Origin: Anaeramoeba flamelloides
Taxonomy: Eukaryota > Metamonada > Anaeramoebidae
Direction of reading: 5' to 3'
DNA length: 64,000 bases
NCBI GenBank assembly: GCA_027625915.1
Contig: JANTQA010000010.1
Span: 186,001 to 250,000, forward strand
A program made the translations under genes and the position numbers. The notes beneath the pieces are model-generated. The model did not search any database. It worked only from the letters and a program-made list of their open reading frames with translations, and had not been told where the DNA came from. Below are positions 46,301 to 56,061 of the stretch, in pieces; the stretch's first letter is position 1, and every line of letters begins with the position of its first letter.

Positions 46301-49022
46301 TTTTATCCTAACTGTAATGTAAGCAGGATTACAGCTCAAAGGATATCTTTTCTTTAAAAAATGAAAAGAATAAATTATTTCGGAAAAAAGACAAGAAAAA
46401 GAGAAAGAAAAGCAAGAAATGAAAGAGTCAAAAAATAATAGAAAAAAGAAAAAACTTTGGTGAAAAGTTTTTTTTGTGACCCAAGTGTTGAATGGGCTGG
46501 TGGTTGTTTCCTTTTATGTCGTTTTTTTTTTTGGATCGCCACCATAGGTTGTTTTAATAAAGAGTTCTAAATATTTGAACAACTATAGATCAAATGAAAA
46601 AGGCTGTTTATTAAATTTTGATTTAGAACTTTATAGATGGGTTGAATCTAAAAAGCTCTGGTTTTTTAAGAATAAGATTTGGTTTTCGAAATTTTCTTTT
46701 CGGTTGCTTTGCTTTTTTTTTTTTTTTTTTTTTTTTTGTGTTATTTTTTTTTTTATTATTTTATTTTTTTTTTTTTGTAAGTTTCCCAAATCTTGTTTTC
46801 GCAAAACCCCAGTACAAGATACCGACTCGACAGCAAAAACCCAGTCCAAGTAACGACTCGACAGATAGTACGGAAAGTTCAATTCGGTTCACTTTGGTTG
46901 GTTTCAGATCGCATTCGTTGGATTCAGTTCAGTTGCATAAGTCCTCGTCGAAGATCTGATCATGAACAAGTTTGGTTGGGTTAGTTATGACCAGATCAAC
47001 CAATTCTTATAATGATTTTTTATACTTTTTACCTTTCCCAAACACCTAAAAAACAAAAAGAGAAGGAGCATAGAGCCCAAGCAACTTAAGAAAGGAAATT
47101 TGGAAAAGGTAAAAAGTATAAAAAATCAAAAATCTTTTAGATTTTTTTAAAATTGGCTTATACTTTTTTAAAGTTTTTTCGTAAATGTTTCAAATTTTTT
47201 ATTTTTAAAAATTTGGTTTTGGATCTAGAAATGTGTTTATACCAATAAGTGAAATTAATCAAAGAGTAAACCAAAAAAATAGACACGAAAAGGTGTGTAT
47301 TTGAAACAAATATTATCTTTTAGAAGACCAAACACAACAGATCACCTTTCCGGATAAGTTTGTTTAATCAAGAATGAAAAAATAAAATCCATTCAAAGCC
47401 TAATTTTCGAAAATTGGTTTTCTTTATCTTCTTAATTTAGATGAATCCGACCAATTTATAACTTTGAATTTCTCGCCCTATTACTATTTATTATTTTTTT
47501 ACAAAACATTTTTTTACAAATTTGCTTTCAAAATTCAATTTTCAAATATTTTTATCAAAAAAAAAACAAAATAAAGAATACTGGTTTCGAAAATTAAAAT
47601 AAAGAGATTGAATTCTCGAAATCAAAAAACAGTTACAAAAGATTCAACCCAAAATAATTGAAAATTTTAGAAAAAATTTCAATCTGAATTCATAATTATT
47701 TATAGTTCTCAATTTAATGGAAAATAAATAATTATAAAATACAAACTAATTCGTCCAATAAATCTTTATTTCTGAAGAAAGAATTTCAAAAACATCCTAT
47801 TTTATGAAATAAAACTAGAATTAGACGAATTAAATGAAAATAGGATTTTTGCATTTATTTTGGAAATTCCTAAGAAATATGGGAAGTAATTAGTTTCTCA
47901 AAAATTTTACAAACAAAAGTATTTCCATGAAGAATTAAAAATAAAACCAAATAAAGAAGAAGTAATTGTATCAAATATTACAGATAAGATCAAGAAATAA
48001 ATGATTTTTTGTTATTTTTTCAAGCTCAATTTTTTTAATTTTTTGATTTCAATTTTTTGGTTGGTATGAAAATATATGATACTAGGAGATCTGACACTCT
48101 CACATTTATTAAAAATATCAATGTATTTGGTTAAAGAAATGATTTCAAGGATTCAGTTTCACATAAATGGTGGCACTCAAAATTTGAAAAATGTACTTAC
48201 TTCCTTAAGTGAAAAAAAAGTGGGTAATTGAATTTTCAATACTAGTAATGAAAAGATTTCTCTCAATTTTTGTTGGTGTGTAGCTACATTTTTTTTCTTT
48301 ATTAAATTTTTTTAAATCCAACAAGTTTCTGAAATGAGGAAAAAAAAAAAGCTTACCTTTTTGATTTGTTTTTCACAAGAAAAAAACATTTTTGAAATTT
48401 TTGAAGTTAAAATTTGGATTGTGTGTTCTTGTTCAATCGAATCACCAAAGTCAATCGACAAGTGTTTGTTGTGCAACTCTTCCAAATAATTCACTTTTGG
48501 TTTTTATTATTTCAAATATTGAAAAAGAAAAAGAATAGGAAAAAGAAAAAGAAAAAGAAAGTTTTGTTTGTTTTTTTTTTTTCATTTTATTTTTCGGAGA
48601 TTTGTTAAATGCCCAAACCAAAAAACAAAATTGTTTTTTTAAACAAGTAATTTGAAGTTTAGTTTTTAATTTTTTAATTAATTGTTCGAATGGTTTGTTT
48701 TGGACAAAAAAAAAAGAAAAAAAATTAAAATAAAAATTTTACTTTGTTTTTCTATATCAGAAATTTGATAATTGATTTCTTCGATCAAGTCCATATACTT
48801 TGGGGGGATTGGAATCGAAAGGACTGTGTTATGAGTGTTTTGCGTGCTGAAGTTGTCGTTTTCTAAGAGATCTTGTTCTTCAATATCATCATCAGAAAAG
48901 ATCCCTGTTCCTGTATTTTTTTGTTTTTTGTTATCCAACGAAAGAACGCTTTGAACATTTTGATAAGTGTGAACTGCATTTCTAAATTTAAGAAATTTGT
49001 CAGTTAAATTCCTTGTTGTCAT
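43362..49022 (-). CDS. STX16: Syntaxin-16/Tlg2 family Qa-SNARE, three exons
   Basis: Target-membrane SNARE of the trans-Golgi/endosome route. Exons (minus): 48743-49022, 48357-48493, 43362-43943; phases 1 and 0 join into 332 residues (human STX16 about 325). The N-terminus MTTRNLTDKFLKFRN matches the family's short Sec1/Munc18-binding peptide (MATRRLTDAFLLLRN in human). PIPPKYMDLIEEINYQI and LEELHNKHL...EQEHTIQILT belong to the Habc region. MKKREERLKEF and YQDKGFTENQ precede the SNARE motif, which includes QSISGLAEIMKDLSVLVIEQ with the ionic-layer Gln at about residue 272, then IDRIDYNIEQ. A single membrane anchor (about 310-329) ends in FKKK. Intron 1 is 249 nt. Intron 2 is 4.4 kb and contains LINE relics and palindromes. 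Splice sites are all GT-AG and agree with family alignment; identity is very secure. Confidence 0.95.
44460..45242 (+). mobile_element. LINE (non-LTR) reverse-transcriptase relic, plus orientation
   Basis: Broken frames carry MIKYLGIHI (the KYLG block of the RT thumb), SWINTCINKICKINRN then IPIPIYKTEF, and INWNSKNLKLLKKEI. The same order and residues appear in the opposite-strand relic at 45.74-46.18 kb (WINKKVTKFLKINSHS, RIIYKTEAK, INWKVENLKLL). Stops and frame changes show it is dead. It lies in STX16 intron 2 and ends where a palindrome array begins. Confidence 0.65.
45242..45740. repeat. Palindrome-array repeat, cluster 4
   Basis: Unit 45242-45328 (TTAGGTTTTTTTTAATTTAA...TTAAAAAAAACCTAG), a type-B unit 45331-45409, then a compound palindrome 45420-45740. 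The last is built of GTTAGGTTTTTTTGAGGTTT, GTGTTCTAGGTTTTT and their inverted copies AAAAACCTAGAACACTTC and CTCAAAAAAACCTAACG around a core near 45510-45580. It sits exactly between two LINE relics that point towards each other. Confidence 0.8.
45740..46180 (-). mobile_element. LINE reverse-transcriptase relic, minus orientation
   Basis: On the minus strand, starting near 46180: SQLFYGLVIFNLTQNDFNSI, then WINKKVTKFLKINSHS and IYKTEAKIDQVRISIIKED. In another frame this continues as LGFEHISKNLKFFKK and INWKVENLKLLNVNLNQF then STGWKGPKYLKIIRYN. It is homologous to the plus-strand relic at 44.5-45.2 kb and frame-broken. Confidence 0.65.
46400..48356. other. Rest of STX16 intron 2
   Basis: Includes a T-rich block (46712-46775), a piece of more balanced composition (46790-47000) with an imperfect direct repeat (CCCAGTACAAG...GACTCGACAG and CCCAGTCCAAG...GACTCGACAG), and a short inverted repeat (TATACTTTTTACCTTTCC near 47020 against GGAAAAGGTAAAAAGTATA near 47102). 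No exon could be supported; open frames here are driven by the T tract. Confidence 0.4.
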
Positions 49023-49734
49023 AATGATTAGGATTGGTTGTCAAAAAAAATTATTAAAAAAATGAAAACTATTCAAAATGATTATTTGTTTTTTAACTCT
49101 TATGTTACTGAATTTATTGTTATTTCTGATACAAATAAACTAGATTAATTTAAAGATTACTGGTTTATTTCTTTGAGAATTTTGAAAAGATTCAACCCAA
49201 ATTGATTGAAGGATCAACTTTTTAAACAAATTTTATTTCTTGAATGATTTTTTTTCAATCAACAAAATTCAAACACGTAAAATAAAAATTAATTTCTATG
49301 TAACCCATAAGTTAAAATTGGAAACTTATATCGAATAGTACATTTTGTTCTTTCGAGGTTAGGGAATTTCAAAAGAGTGAGAAAAAAAATATTTTCAAAT
49401 AAATTCAAGGGTGATAAAGACAACAGTAAAGGTTTCACCTTTTTGTTAATTTCTAACTTTATTTGATCAAGTTTTTCTATATATAAAGCAAATAACTTCG
49501 TATTTACCTTTAAAATAATAACTTGGTGATTTTATTTTTTTCAATCTCAAAATATTTGAGGTGAATTTATTTTCATTATTCAGTTAAATGTTCAATTCTT
49601 AACCTTAAAGAATTTAAATTTAAAGATAGAACACCAATTTTATCATTTTTATATAAATTGTCTTTTATTTTAATTTTTTTCAATCATTATCAGTTTAAGG
49701 TGAAAATTTTATGGGAAAATTTAATTCACAAAAA

Positions 49735-49975
49735 AAAGTACAAATTAAGGTAAACTCTATTTCAAAATAATTCCCTCATAAAATATCAAATTTTGAAAAT
49801 AAATATTATTATAAATTGAAGTTATCTAATATAATAAAAAATTTACTATTTTAATATTCAGTTCTATACACGGGAAATATTATTTTTCTTCAAAAAATAA
49901 AATAAAAAAAGTAAAAAAAAAATTCAAAATAATAAAAAAAAATTGGTATATTTATTATGTTATTAAGTTTACATT
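49735..49975 (+). repeat. Dispersed repeat R1, copy 1
   Basis: Shares AAACTCTATTTCAAAAT, AATTGAAGTTATCTA and TTTTAATATTCAGTTCTATA, in order, with 56425-56650. Function and class unknown. Confidence 0.6.
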
Positions 49976-51049
49976 TTTTTGAAATATTTTTTTTTAACAA
50001 ATTATTTTATAAAATTCCAAAAATTGTGTTTTTATTTGGAATTTATTTGAAACTGAAATTTTATATATGATTAAATAAAATTATGAAATATAATGTCTTA
50101 AATTTTTCATTAAAACTAATATGATTGGTAAAAAGGTAATAATTAAAACCAATAATTAAAAATTGAAATTTATCCTTACTTAATAAATCGTGGCATGAAT
50201 GTGAATCATTACTTTGTTGGACTATTTTTATTAATCAATTTCTTCTTATATATATATTGATACACTTTGGAGCTCAAGGCTCTTTTGACTTAATCTTAAA
50301 AAAAAAAAAAAAAAAATTCTTTTTAAAAAATACTTTTTAAAACACACTAGAATTCTAAATTTATAAAAAAAAAAAACCAAAAAATAAAAAACTAAAATAC
50401 TAATATTGAATATTTGGAAGTTATTAAATACAAAAAAATGTTTTGATTCTATAAAACATCTATTACTAATACAATCCATTGGAAATATTATATAAATGAT
50501 ACAATCTATTGTTTGAATCTAAAAAAAAATTATCCTAAAAAAAAGGAATTGGGATTCAACAATGAAGACCATTTATCGTATATTCTCTTTATATTTTTAT
50601 CTTGTTCCATAGGAGAAAAATTCAATCACTATAGCCGTTCATGTTCAAATGTGTATACACGATCCTATTCACTTTATGAATGGGTATTCCAATCTCTCTA
50701 AATATTAATTTAGAAAGGATCTTTATAATAATAAAAAGATCTTGGATGAACTGAGGTAATAAAAAAACTAAATATTAAATAGAAAAGGAAGATATATTTT
50801 ATACTTGAAATTGGCTCAATAAAAAAAGACACATCTTGAATATAATTTCAAAAAAGTTTAAAAGTTTTTGGAAATCCTTTATTACTCATTTCAACAAAAT
50901 ATACTCAACACTGAGGTAAAAAAAACCCTACTTTTAAAACCCTTTTTTTCCAGTACACTTTATTATCAGTCTCGGAATATTTTTTTCGTAATATAAAGTG
51001 ATTCGAAAGAATTTATTGATTTACTAATAGAGACTTTGATGATACCTAT

Positions 51050-52270
51050 GCTTAAAATTCACCAAAAAATTACAAAAATCATGATCATTTTTATCAAATC
51101 GCGATATTTTAGAAAATCACAAAATTCAATATTATCGTGATAATATGACAAATCTCGATATTCTATAAAATGGTGATAATTATTTAAAAATCGTGATAAA
51201 GGTCAAACTATCGTGATTAAAAAGTAATCTTGAAATAATAGTTGATGATTTTTTTGGCTAATTCAGCGATATTTTATAGAAACTAATTTTTTTTTATCTA
51301 AAAAAATATTATCTAAAAAAAAGTTATTCTTTGAAAAAACAATAAAACAGATTAAATGATCCAATCAAGTATCTAATCAGAGAGTTTTATTTGTATTTTC
51401 ATTTGATTTGGTTGACAAATCTATCGATCCTTTTAGATCAACAACAATAACAACAAAAGATAAATAAATATTATCCCATTCAATCCTGGTGTTGAAAATT
51501 ATGTTGAATAAAAGAGCTTCTAAAACAACCAACCCTTCATTCGTTCTTTAAAGAATATATTTCTTGGGCGAAAACAATTCCAATATTCTATGAAAGCTGA
51601 AAGGGGTTGTATAACTTTTCAAAGGTTTTCAGAACAACCTAGAATTATCAATAAGTATTAAGATTTTCTTGTACAATTGTTGTCTTCTTATTCTTCTTCT
51701 CATATCTTTGTATTGGATAGAAAACACAACTAGAGCTGAGAGGTTATTGTTTGATCGATCACACATAAGAAGGAAAATAACTCTTTATTCTTTTTGGTTA
51801 TTTAACTTGTGAAGGAAATAACTCCATTTTAAAAAAAACGCATCTATTTTATATTCAAGTATATTGTTAAAATGGGTTATTATTTGTTAGGATCATAAAA
51901 TCCGTTTCAAGATTGTATATTTTGTTAAAAAAAAAATGAAAAGAAAAAAATTTTTTTTCCACTACAAAACAGTCTCATTCCGTTTAAAAAAGTTTTCTGT
52001 CTTTCCAAACTTTCAAACACTCGAAGACAATTCACAACCCTTACAAAAACTTTTTCTAACATTTTTAAAGTGTACAAGCTTTGTAAAAGTCAAGAGTTTT
52101 TTTTAAGAGATTTTTTTAAGGTGATTTCAAAAAAATAATTTTTTTGTTTTTTTGCGATAATTATTTTTTATTGTGATAATGTGGAATATCGCGATTTTAT
52201 GATTTTTCGAGATAAAGCGATTTCTTGATTTTTTTAATAATATCTTAAATCAATTGTTAACATCATGATA
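51050..52270. mobile_element. Possible inverted-repeat element with TATCGCGATA-rich ends
   Basis: 51090-51220 contains at least six versions of ATCGCGATATT, TATCGTGATAAT or ATCGTGATAAAG, and 52150-52275 holds the same motif family (GCGATAATTATT, ATATCGCGATTTT, CATGATAATATT). The interior has no coding capacity. The motif is self-complementary, so element orientation and limits are unclear. Confidence 0.4.
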
Positions 52271-52650
52271 ATATTATGTTATCATCAAAATCTCTCATAA
52301 ATAAAATCCAAATTTTTGACACATTAACATAGACTCACCCGAATTAATTTATAAAACTGAAACAAAAAATGATTTGATATTTTTGAAATATAGTTCACAT
52401 ATATGCTCATTTATAAAACAGAATAAAAGTTTTATCATCTTATTAATTTATTGTTGTTGTTATTTTATTTAATTTTTATTAAATTATAAAGTTAGATTTT
52501 TTAAAAATAAAAGATATTTTTATCTTCCTACTAGAGAAACCCATGCATTCTTGTTAGAAAACGATTCTAGATAATTCTATAAATAAATCGATGTATAAAT
52601 AAGCAGACGGATCTATCCATCTATATCTATCTATATCGATTAATGGATCA

Positions 52651-54924
52651 TTAATTAAAAACTTCTTTTATAAAATCAATTGTGTGCTTGTTAGGGATTT
52701 TTGATTCCTTTAACATATTTTCTAATGACCAAAATCCGTGGGGGAGCCGGTAAATACGATAATTAAAATCGGGATGATTTAAGTAATTAAATCTCTCAGC
52801 GAGTAAGGTATAGTCGTCCAACAAAGGATCAAATAACCCGCCTAATATCAGGGTCTTGGGAAATGCTTTTATACACTCATCTGGCATATACAGCGGTGCA
52901 AATAACGGATTAATTTTCTTTTCTGATTTATTATTTTCTTTTTCTTTTTGTTGTTGTTGTTGTTGTTGTTCTTCTTCTTCTTCAAAATTATCAATTTCAT
53001 CATCTTCGTCATCTATTTGATTAAATTTATCATTAAGAAGTGGTTTGGAATAATCTAAATCCTTTGAAAAGGCAGTATTATTTCCAATCTTCTTCTTTTT
53101 CTTCTTGGCTTTCTTCTTGAGCTCACCATTATTATTTTGATACAAAATGGATTCGTTTTCGGGTAAATAGCAATCAAGACAAGTTTTTAAAATGGAATAA
53201 CTAAAAAAAGGGTCGTTACTAAAAAGTACGCGCGATAGGCCAAATTGGTATTTCATATTGGTCACGGGGTAAGCTAACAAAAGTGCGTCTGGCTGCTTGT
53301 CGAGCTTATGCTTCCAAATTTTGATAAATGCTGTTATTGCTAAGCACCCGCCAGCGGAATCACCCGCGATGATAATTTTTGAATTGGGCTTTTGTGTAAT
53401 TAGCCAAAGGTAGGCCTGATAGCACTCATTTGTTTGGTAGGGGAAATGCTTCTTGGGGGGGTTTGTGTAATCGACAGAAATCACTGTGCATCCCGTTTCC
53501 TTGACCCAATTGCGCAAATAGGGCGAATGGGAGAAGCTTGAGTGCGCAATAAACCCGCCGCCATGGAAATGCAAGACAAACGTGCTGTTCTCCATGGGCT
53601 TTTTTGATTTGCTGATGAGCCGGATGGGGATCGAACGGCCCTTGTATGTGCCCTTCGATTTGGAGAGCGCGCAATCACTGTCCGTGCCCGAGATGTACCT
53701 GAGCCTTTCATACTTAATTCTTGGGAAGGGTCGGAACGCGATCCACCGAATGAGTCGGTTGCTTTCTGTTGTGTTCCAAAGCCCAAGCAGATACTGTAGC
53801 GCGCACTCGTCCTTCAACACCGCAGCTCTTCGAGCGGCTCGCCTGTGGAAGGTCATATATTTCATCGAGGACATCGCAAATTTGATCCTTCTTAGAATTA
53901 TATTTTTCGTTTTGTAACTCCACCCGCACGCTGCATACGCACCATTGACTTTGTTACACATCGTAGAAAAGGTTTTTTCAAATTGGTATACAAAATAATA
54001 AGGAATGGGCTTTTTTAGATTTAAAATGTCTGGTTCCTGCTTTTGAATGAGTTCTTCCGAAATATAAAAATTGTCATGTGGCTGTCGATTTTCTATTTTG
54101 CCTTCTTGGTTTGTATTCATGACATTATTATCACTTTCACTTTCACTTTCACTTTTGTCTTCTTCACTTAGTTTAATTAATTCGTCTTCAGAAGATGAAG
54201 ATTCATTATTTAAATTATTTGTTTTTGTTTTTCTTTTTCTTTTTGTTTTTGTTTTTCTTCCTGTTTTTGTTTTTCTTTTTGTTAGTTGAGTTTCTGTTTG
54301 ACTAAATGAAAGTTCTTGAAATTTTAAAATATATACAATTATTTGAAACAAATCAACAAATGGCCTTAATTTCTGTAATTGCTTTTTGTTACTTTTTTTC
54401 TTTAGCTTCTTATTTGAAATAATAATTTTTAAATTATCAAAGAGATCTCTTAAAACATACCCCAAAGAGAGTATTGACCAACTTTTTTTTGGATAAAAAA
54501 TATACTTTTTTTGAAAAAAGTCATCCTCTTCCAGGCCTTCTTTCGTTTTTTGTTTTTGTTTTTGTTTTTGTTTTTGATCGTTTCCTTTTTCTTTCCTTTT
54601 GGTATATTTTATTAAATCCCGATTAAGCTGAAGAAGTATATCATCCCAACAGTATGATATTGGGTTGAACAAATCAATAAATAACTTCTTAATAACCTCA
54701 ATCTTTTTCTCTAACACCTCTTTGGTTTGTAGCATCTCTTTTGCTTTTTTTTTTTGTTTTGTCTTGTTTTGTTTTTGGGTTTCTTGAATACTATTCACAA
54801 GTGCAGTCTGGCTTTGGTTGATACAATCCAAAAGAGAATTATAATAGTAATTGTCTAAATCAGCTTTTGGTGTTAACTCAATTATTTGCTGGACAGGTGT
54901 TTTGTCAATTAATAGATCTCCCAT
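52651..54924 (-). CDS. LIPE: Hormone-sensitive lipase (alpha/beta hydrolase), single exon
   Basis: Cytosolic lipase/esterase that would hydrolyse diacylglycerol or other acyl esters. 757 residues with no intron. The N-terminal half (about 1-380) fits the HSL_N type region with low-complexity K/Q (117-127), K/T (215-236) and acidic S/E (240-265) inserts. The catalytic domain shows the HSL oxyanion motif HGGG (454-457) in LHFHGGGFIAHSSFSHSPYL, the nucleophile elbow GDSAGG with S523, the acid in GGLFDPLLDD (D699 likely) and the base in LPHGFW (H729). A lysine run (604-612) and an acidic/Q-rich insert (about 638-660) split the part before the final strands, similar in place to the regulatory module of mammalian HSL; phosphorylation is not shown. 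Bases 53440-53960, encoding about residues 322-495, are near 50% G+C against about 25% nearby. Long antisense frames there follow from this composition and are not genes. Confidence 0.93.
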   Translation of the reverse strand: MGDLLIDKTPVQQIIELTPKADLDNYYYNSLLDCINQSQTALVNSIQETQKQNKTKQKKKAKEMLQTKEVLEKKIEVIKKLFIDLFNPISYCWDDILLQLNRDLIKYTKRKEKGNDQKQKQKQKQKTKEGLEEDDFFQKKYIFYPKKSWSILSLGYVLRDLFDNLKIIISNKKLKKKSNKKQLQKLRPFVDLFQIIVYILKFQELSFSQTETQLTKRKTKTGRKTKTKRKRKTKTNNLNNESSSSEDELIKLSEEDKSESESESDNNVMNTNQEGKIENRQPHDNFYISEELIQKQEPDILNLKKPIPYYFVYQFEKTFSTMCNKVNGAYAACGWSYKTKNIILRRIKFAMSSMKYMTFHRRAARRAAVLKDECALQYLLGLWNTTESNRLIRWIAFRPFPRIKYERLRYISGTDSDCALSKSKGTYKGRSIPIRLISKSKKPMENSTFVLHFHGGGFIAHSSFSHSPYLRNWVKETGCTVISVDYTNPPKKHFPYQTNECYQAYLWLITQKPNSKIIIAGDSAGGCLAITAFIKIWKHKLDKQPDALLLAYPVTNMKYQFGLSRVLFSNDPFFSYSILKTCLDCYLPENESILYQNNNGELKKKAKKKKKKIGNNTAFSKDLDYSKPLLNDKFNQIDDEDDEIDNFEEEEEQQQQQQQKEKENNKSEKKINPLFAPLYMPDECIKAFPKTLILGGLFDPLLDDYTLLAERFNYLNHPDFNYRIYRLPHGFWSLENMLKESKIPNKHTIDFIKEVFN
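53440..53960. other. G+C-rich island in the lipase gene
   Basis: Composition jumps here; 53641-53700 has 33 G+C of 60, while 54361-54420 in the same gene has 15 of 60. The encoded protein remains HSL-like across both edges. Confidence 0.8.
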
Positions 54925-55488
54925 TTGTTTTTGTTATTTTCCAAGAAATTTGCCGTAGGTTTTGGAAGAATAAAAAATTGTGAAAAATACAAAAAAAATG
55001 GAAAAATGAATTTGAAGTTTAGAAATTAATAGTTTTGGTTGTTATCTCATTTCTTCTTCTAATATTTCCAGTTTTTTTTTGCATAATAATCTTTCCAAAT
55101 TAAATTTGCCTTGTCATTGTGTTTAGTCAACAAAAAAGAATCATTTTATCTCATAAATTCTTATTCTTGAAGGGCCACATACTTTTCTCGGTATTGGTGA
55201 ACAGTTTTTACAAATAATTTTCGTTTGAGAATAAACCAATCTTTCAGAGAAAAATTGTTGAGAAAATGAGAATCAGTACTTATCTTTTACATTTTTTTTT
55301 TTAATTTTTTTCGAAATTACAATATTTTATTTTAATTTCATGAGGTTTAGTTGGTTTGTCACTTAACAGAAAACAGAAAACGGAAAATAGTTTTCAAGTT
55401 CAACGAAAATAACCCAAAAACAAAAAAGGAAAATTTTTGGCAAATGAATATTTGTTTTTACAAAAATTTTTACAACAAAAATTTTCAA
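54925..55488. other. Promoter side of the lipase gene
   Basis: A+T-rich; no gene or defined regulatory site recognised. It forms part of the divergent region between the lipase gene and the RCC1-BTB gene. Confidence 0.4.
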
Positions 55489-56061
55489 TCCATTAAGGTT
55501 TACCATCCCTGAAATTTGAAAACAGATTATCTTGTTTAGGGTGTAATGTCTTGTTAATTTGGTTCTTATCTGATCGATTTTGGACAAGGTAGGGGTTTTA
55601 AAAGGGTTTCCAATACTCAGTTTTTTGCTATTTATTTTTAATTTTTTTTTCCGAAATCAGAATTAAAGAGTATAAGATTAATAGACTGGTTATGTGTTTA
55701 AGAATAGATATAGGTTTTTAGGTTATAGAAGAAAATTTTGATTTACTTATTAGTCAATTAACGAAATAAAAAACATTTTTTTTAAAAGATCTACATAAAA
55801 CCGAACCTAATTAAAAATTTCAATCAAAAACACACAAAAAACATTTTTTATAACTTAAATTCCGATATATTAGTCTTACACTCTTCAATTCCGATTTCGG
55901 AAAAAAAAAAAATAAATTGTCAAAAATAACCATTTTGAACCATTTTTAAAACCCATATCAAGCCCAAGATCGATCAGATAAGAACCAAATTACCAAAGAC
56001 ATTACACCCTACCTAAGATAACCTTTTTTTCAAATTTCAGGGACTGTAAACCTTAATGGAC
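55489..56061. mobile_element. Fold-back element (about 570 bp)
   Basis: Left arm begins CCATTAAGGTTTACCATCCC and the right arm ends GGGACTGTAAACCTTAATGG. The arms (about 55489-55690 and 55862-56061) remain complementary through GGTTCTTATCTGATCGAT and the central part near TTCCGAAATCAGAATTAA, with substitutions throughout. About 170 bases separate them. No coding capacity; a MITE or fold-back transposon of moderate age. Confidence 0.7.

Larger units (their letters stand above)
49023..52650. other. Intergenic between STX16 and lipase gene
   Basis: 3.6 kb with no supportable gene. It holds a dispersed repeat (49735-49975, also at 56425-56650), a region at 51050-52270 whose two ends carry clustered TATCGCGATA/TATCGTGATA motifs, and a small ATCTATAT repeat at 52610-52640. 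The upstream region of STX16 lies at its left end. Confidence 0.45.

Noticed and set aside
46575-46984. Overlapping plus-strand ORFs
   Set aside because: They depend on a long T tract, overlap one another in different frames and show no domain; the segment lies in STX16 intron 2.
50513-50701. 62-codon plus-strand ORF, considered as a LINE zinc-finger piece
   Set aside because: It has DH and Cys residues but lacks the C-x2-C ... H-x4-C spacing; no support.
53426-53929. Several long antisense or alternative-frame ORFs inside the lipase gene
   Set aside because: They overlap the G+C-rich part of a firmly identified lipase, where few stop triplets arise by chance, and they show no domain.
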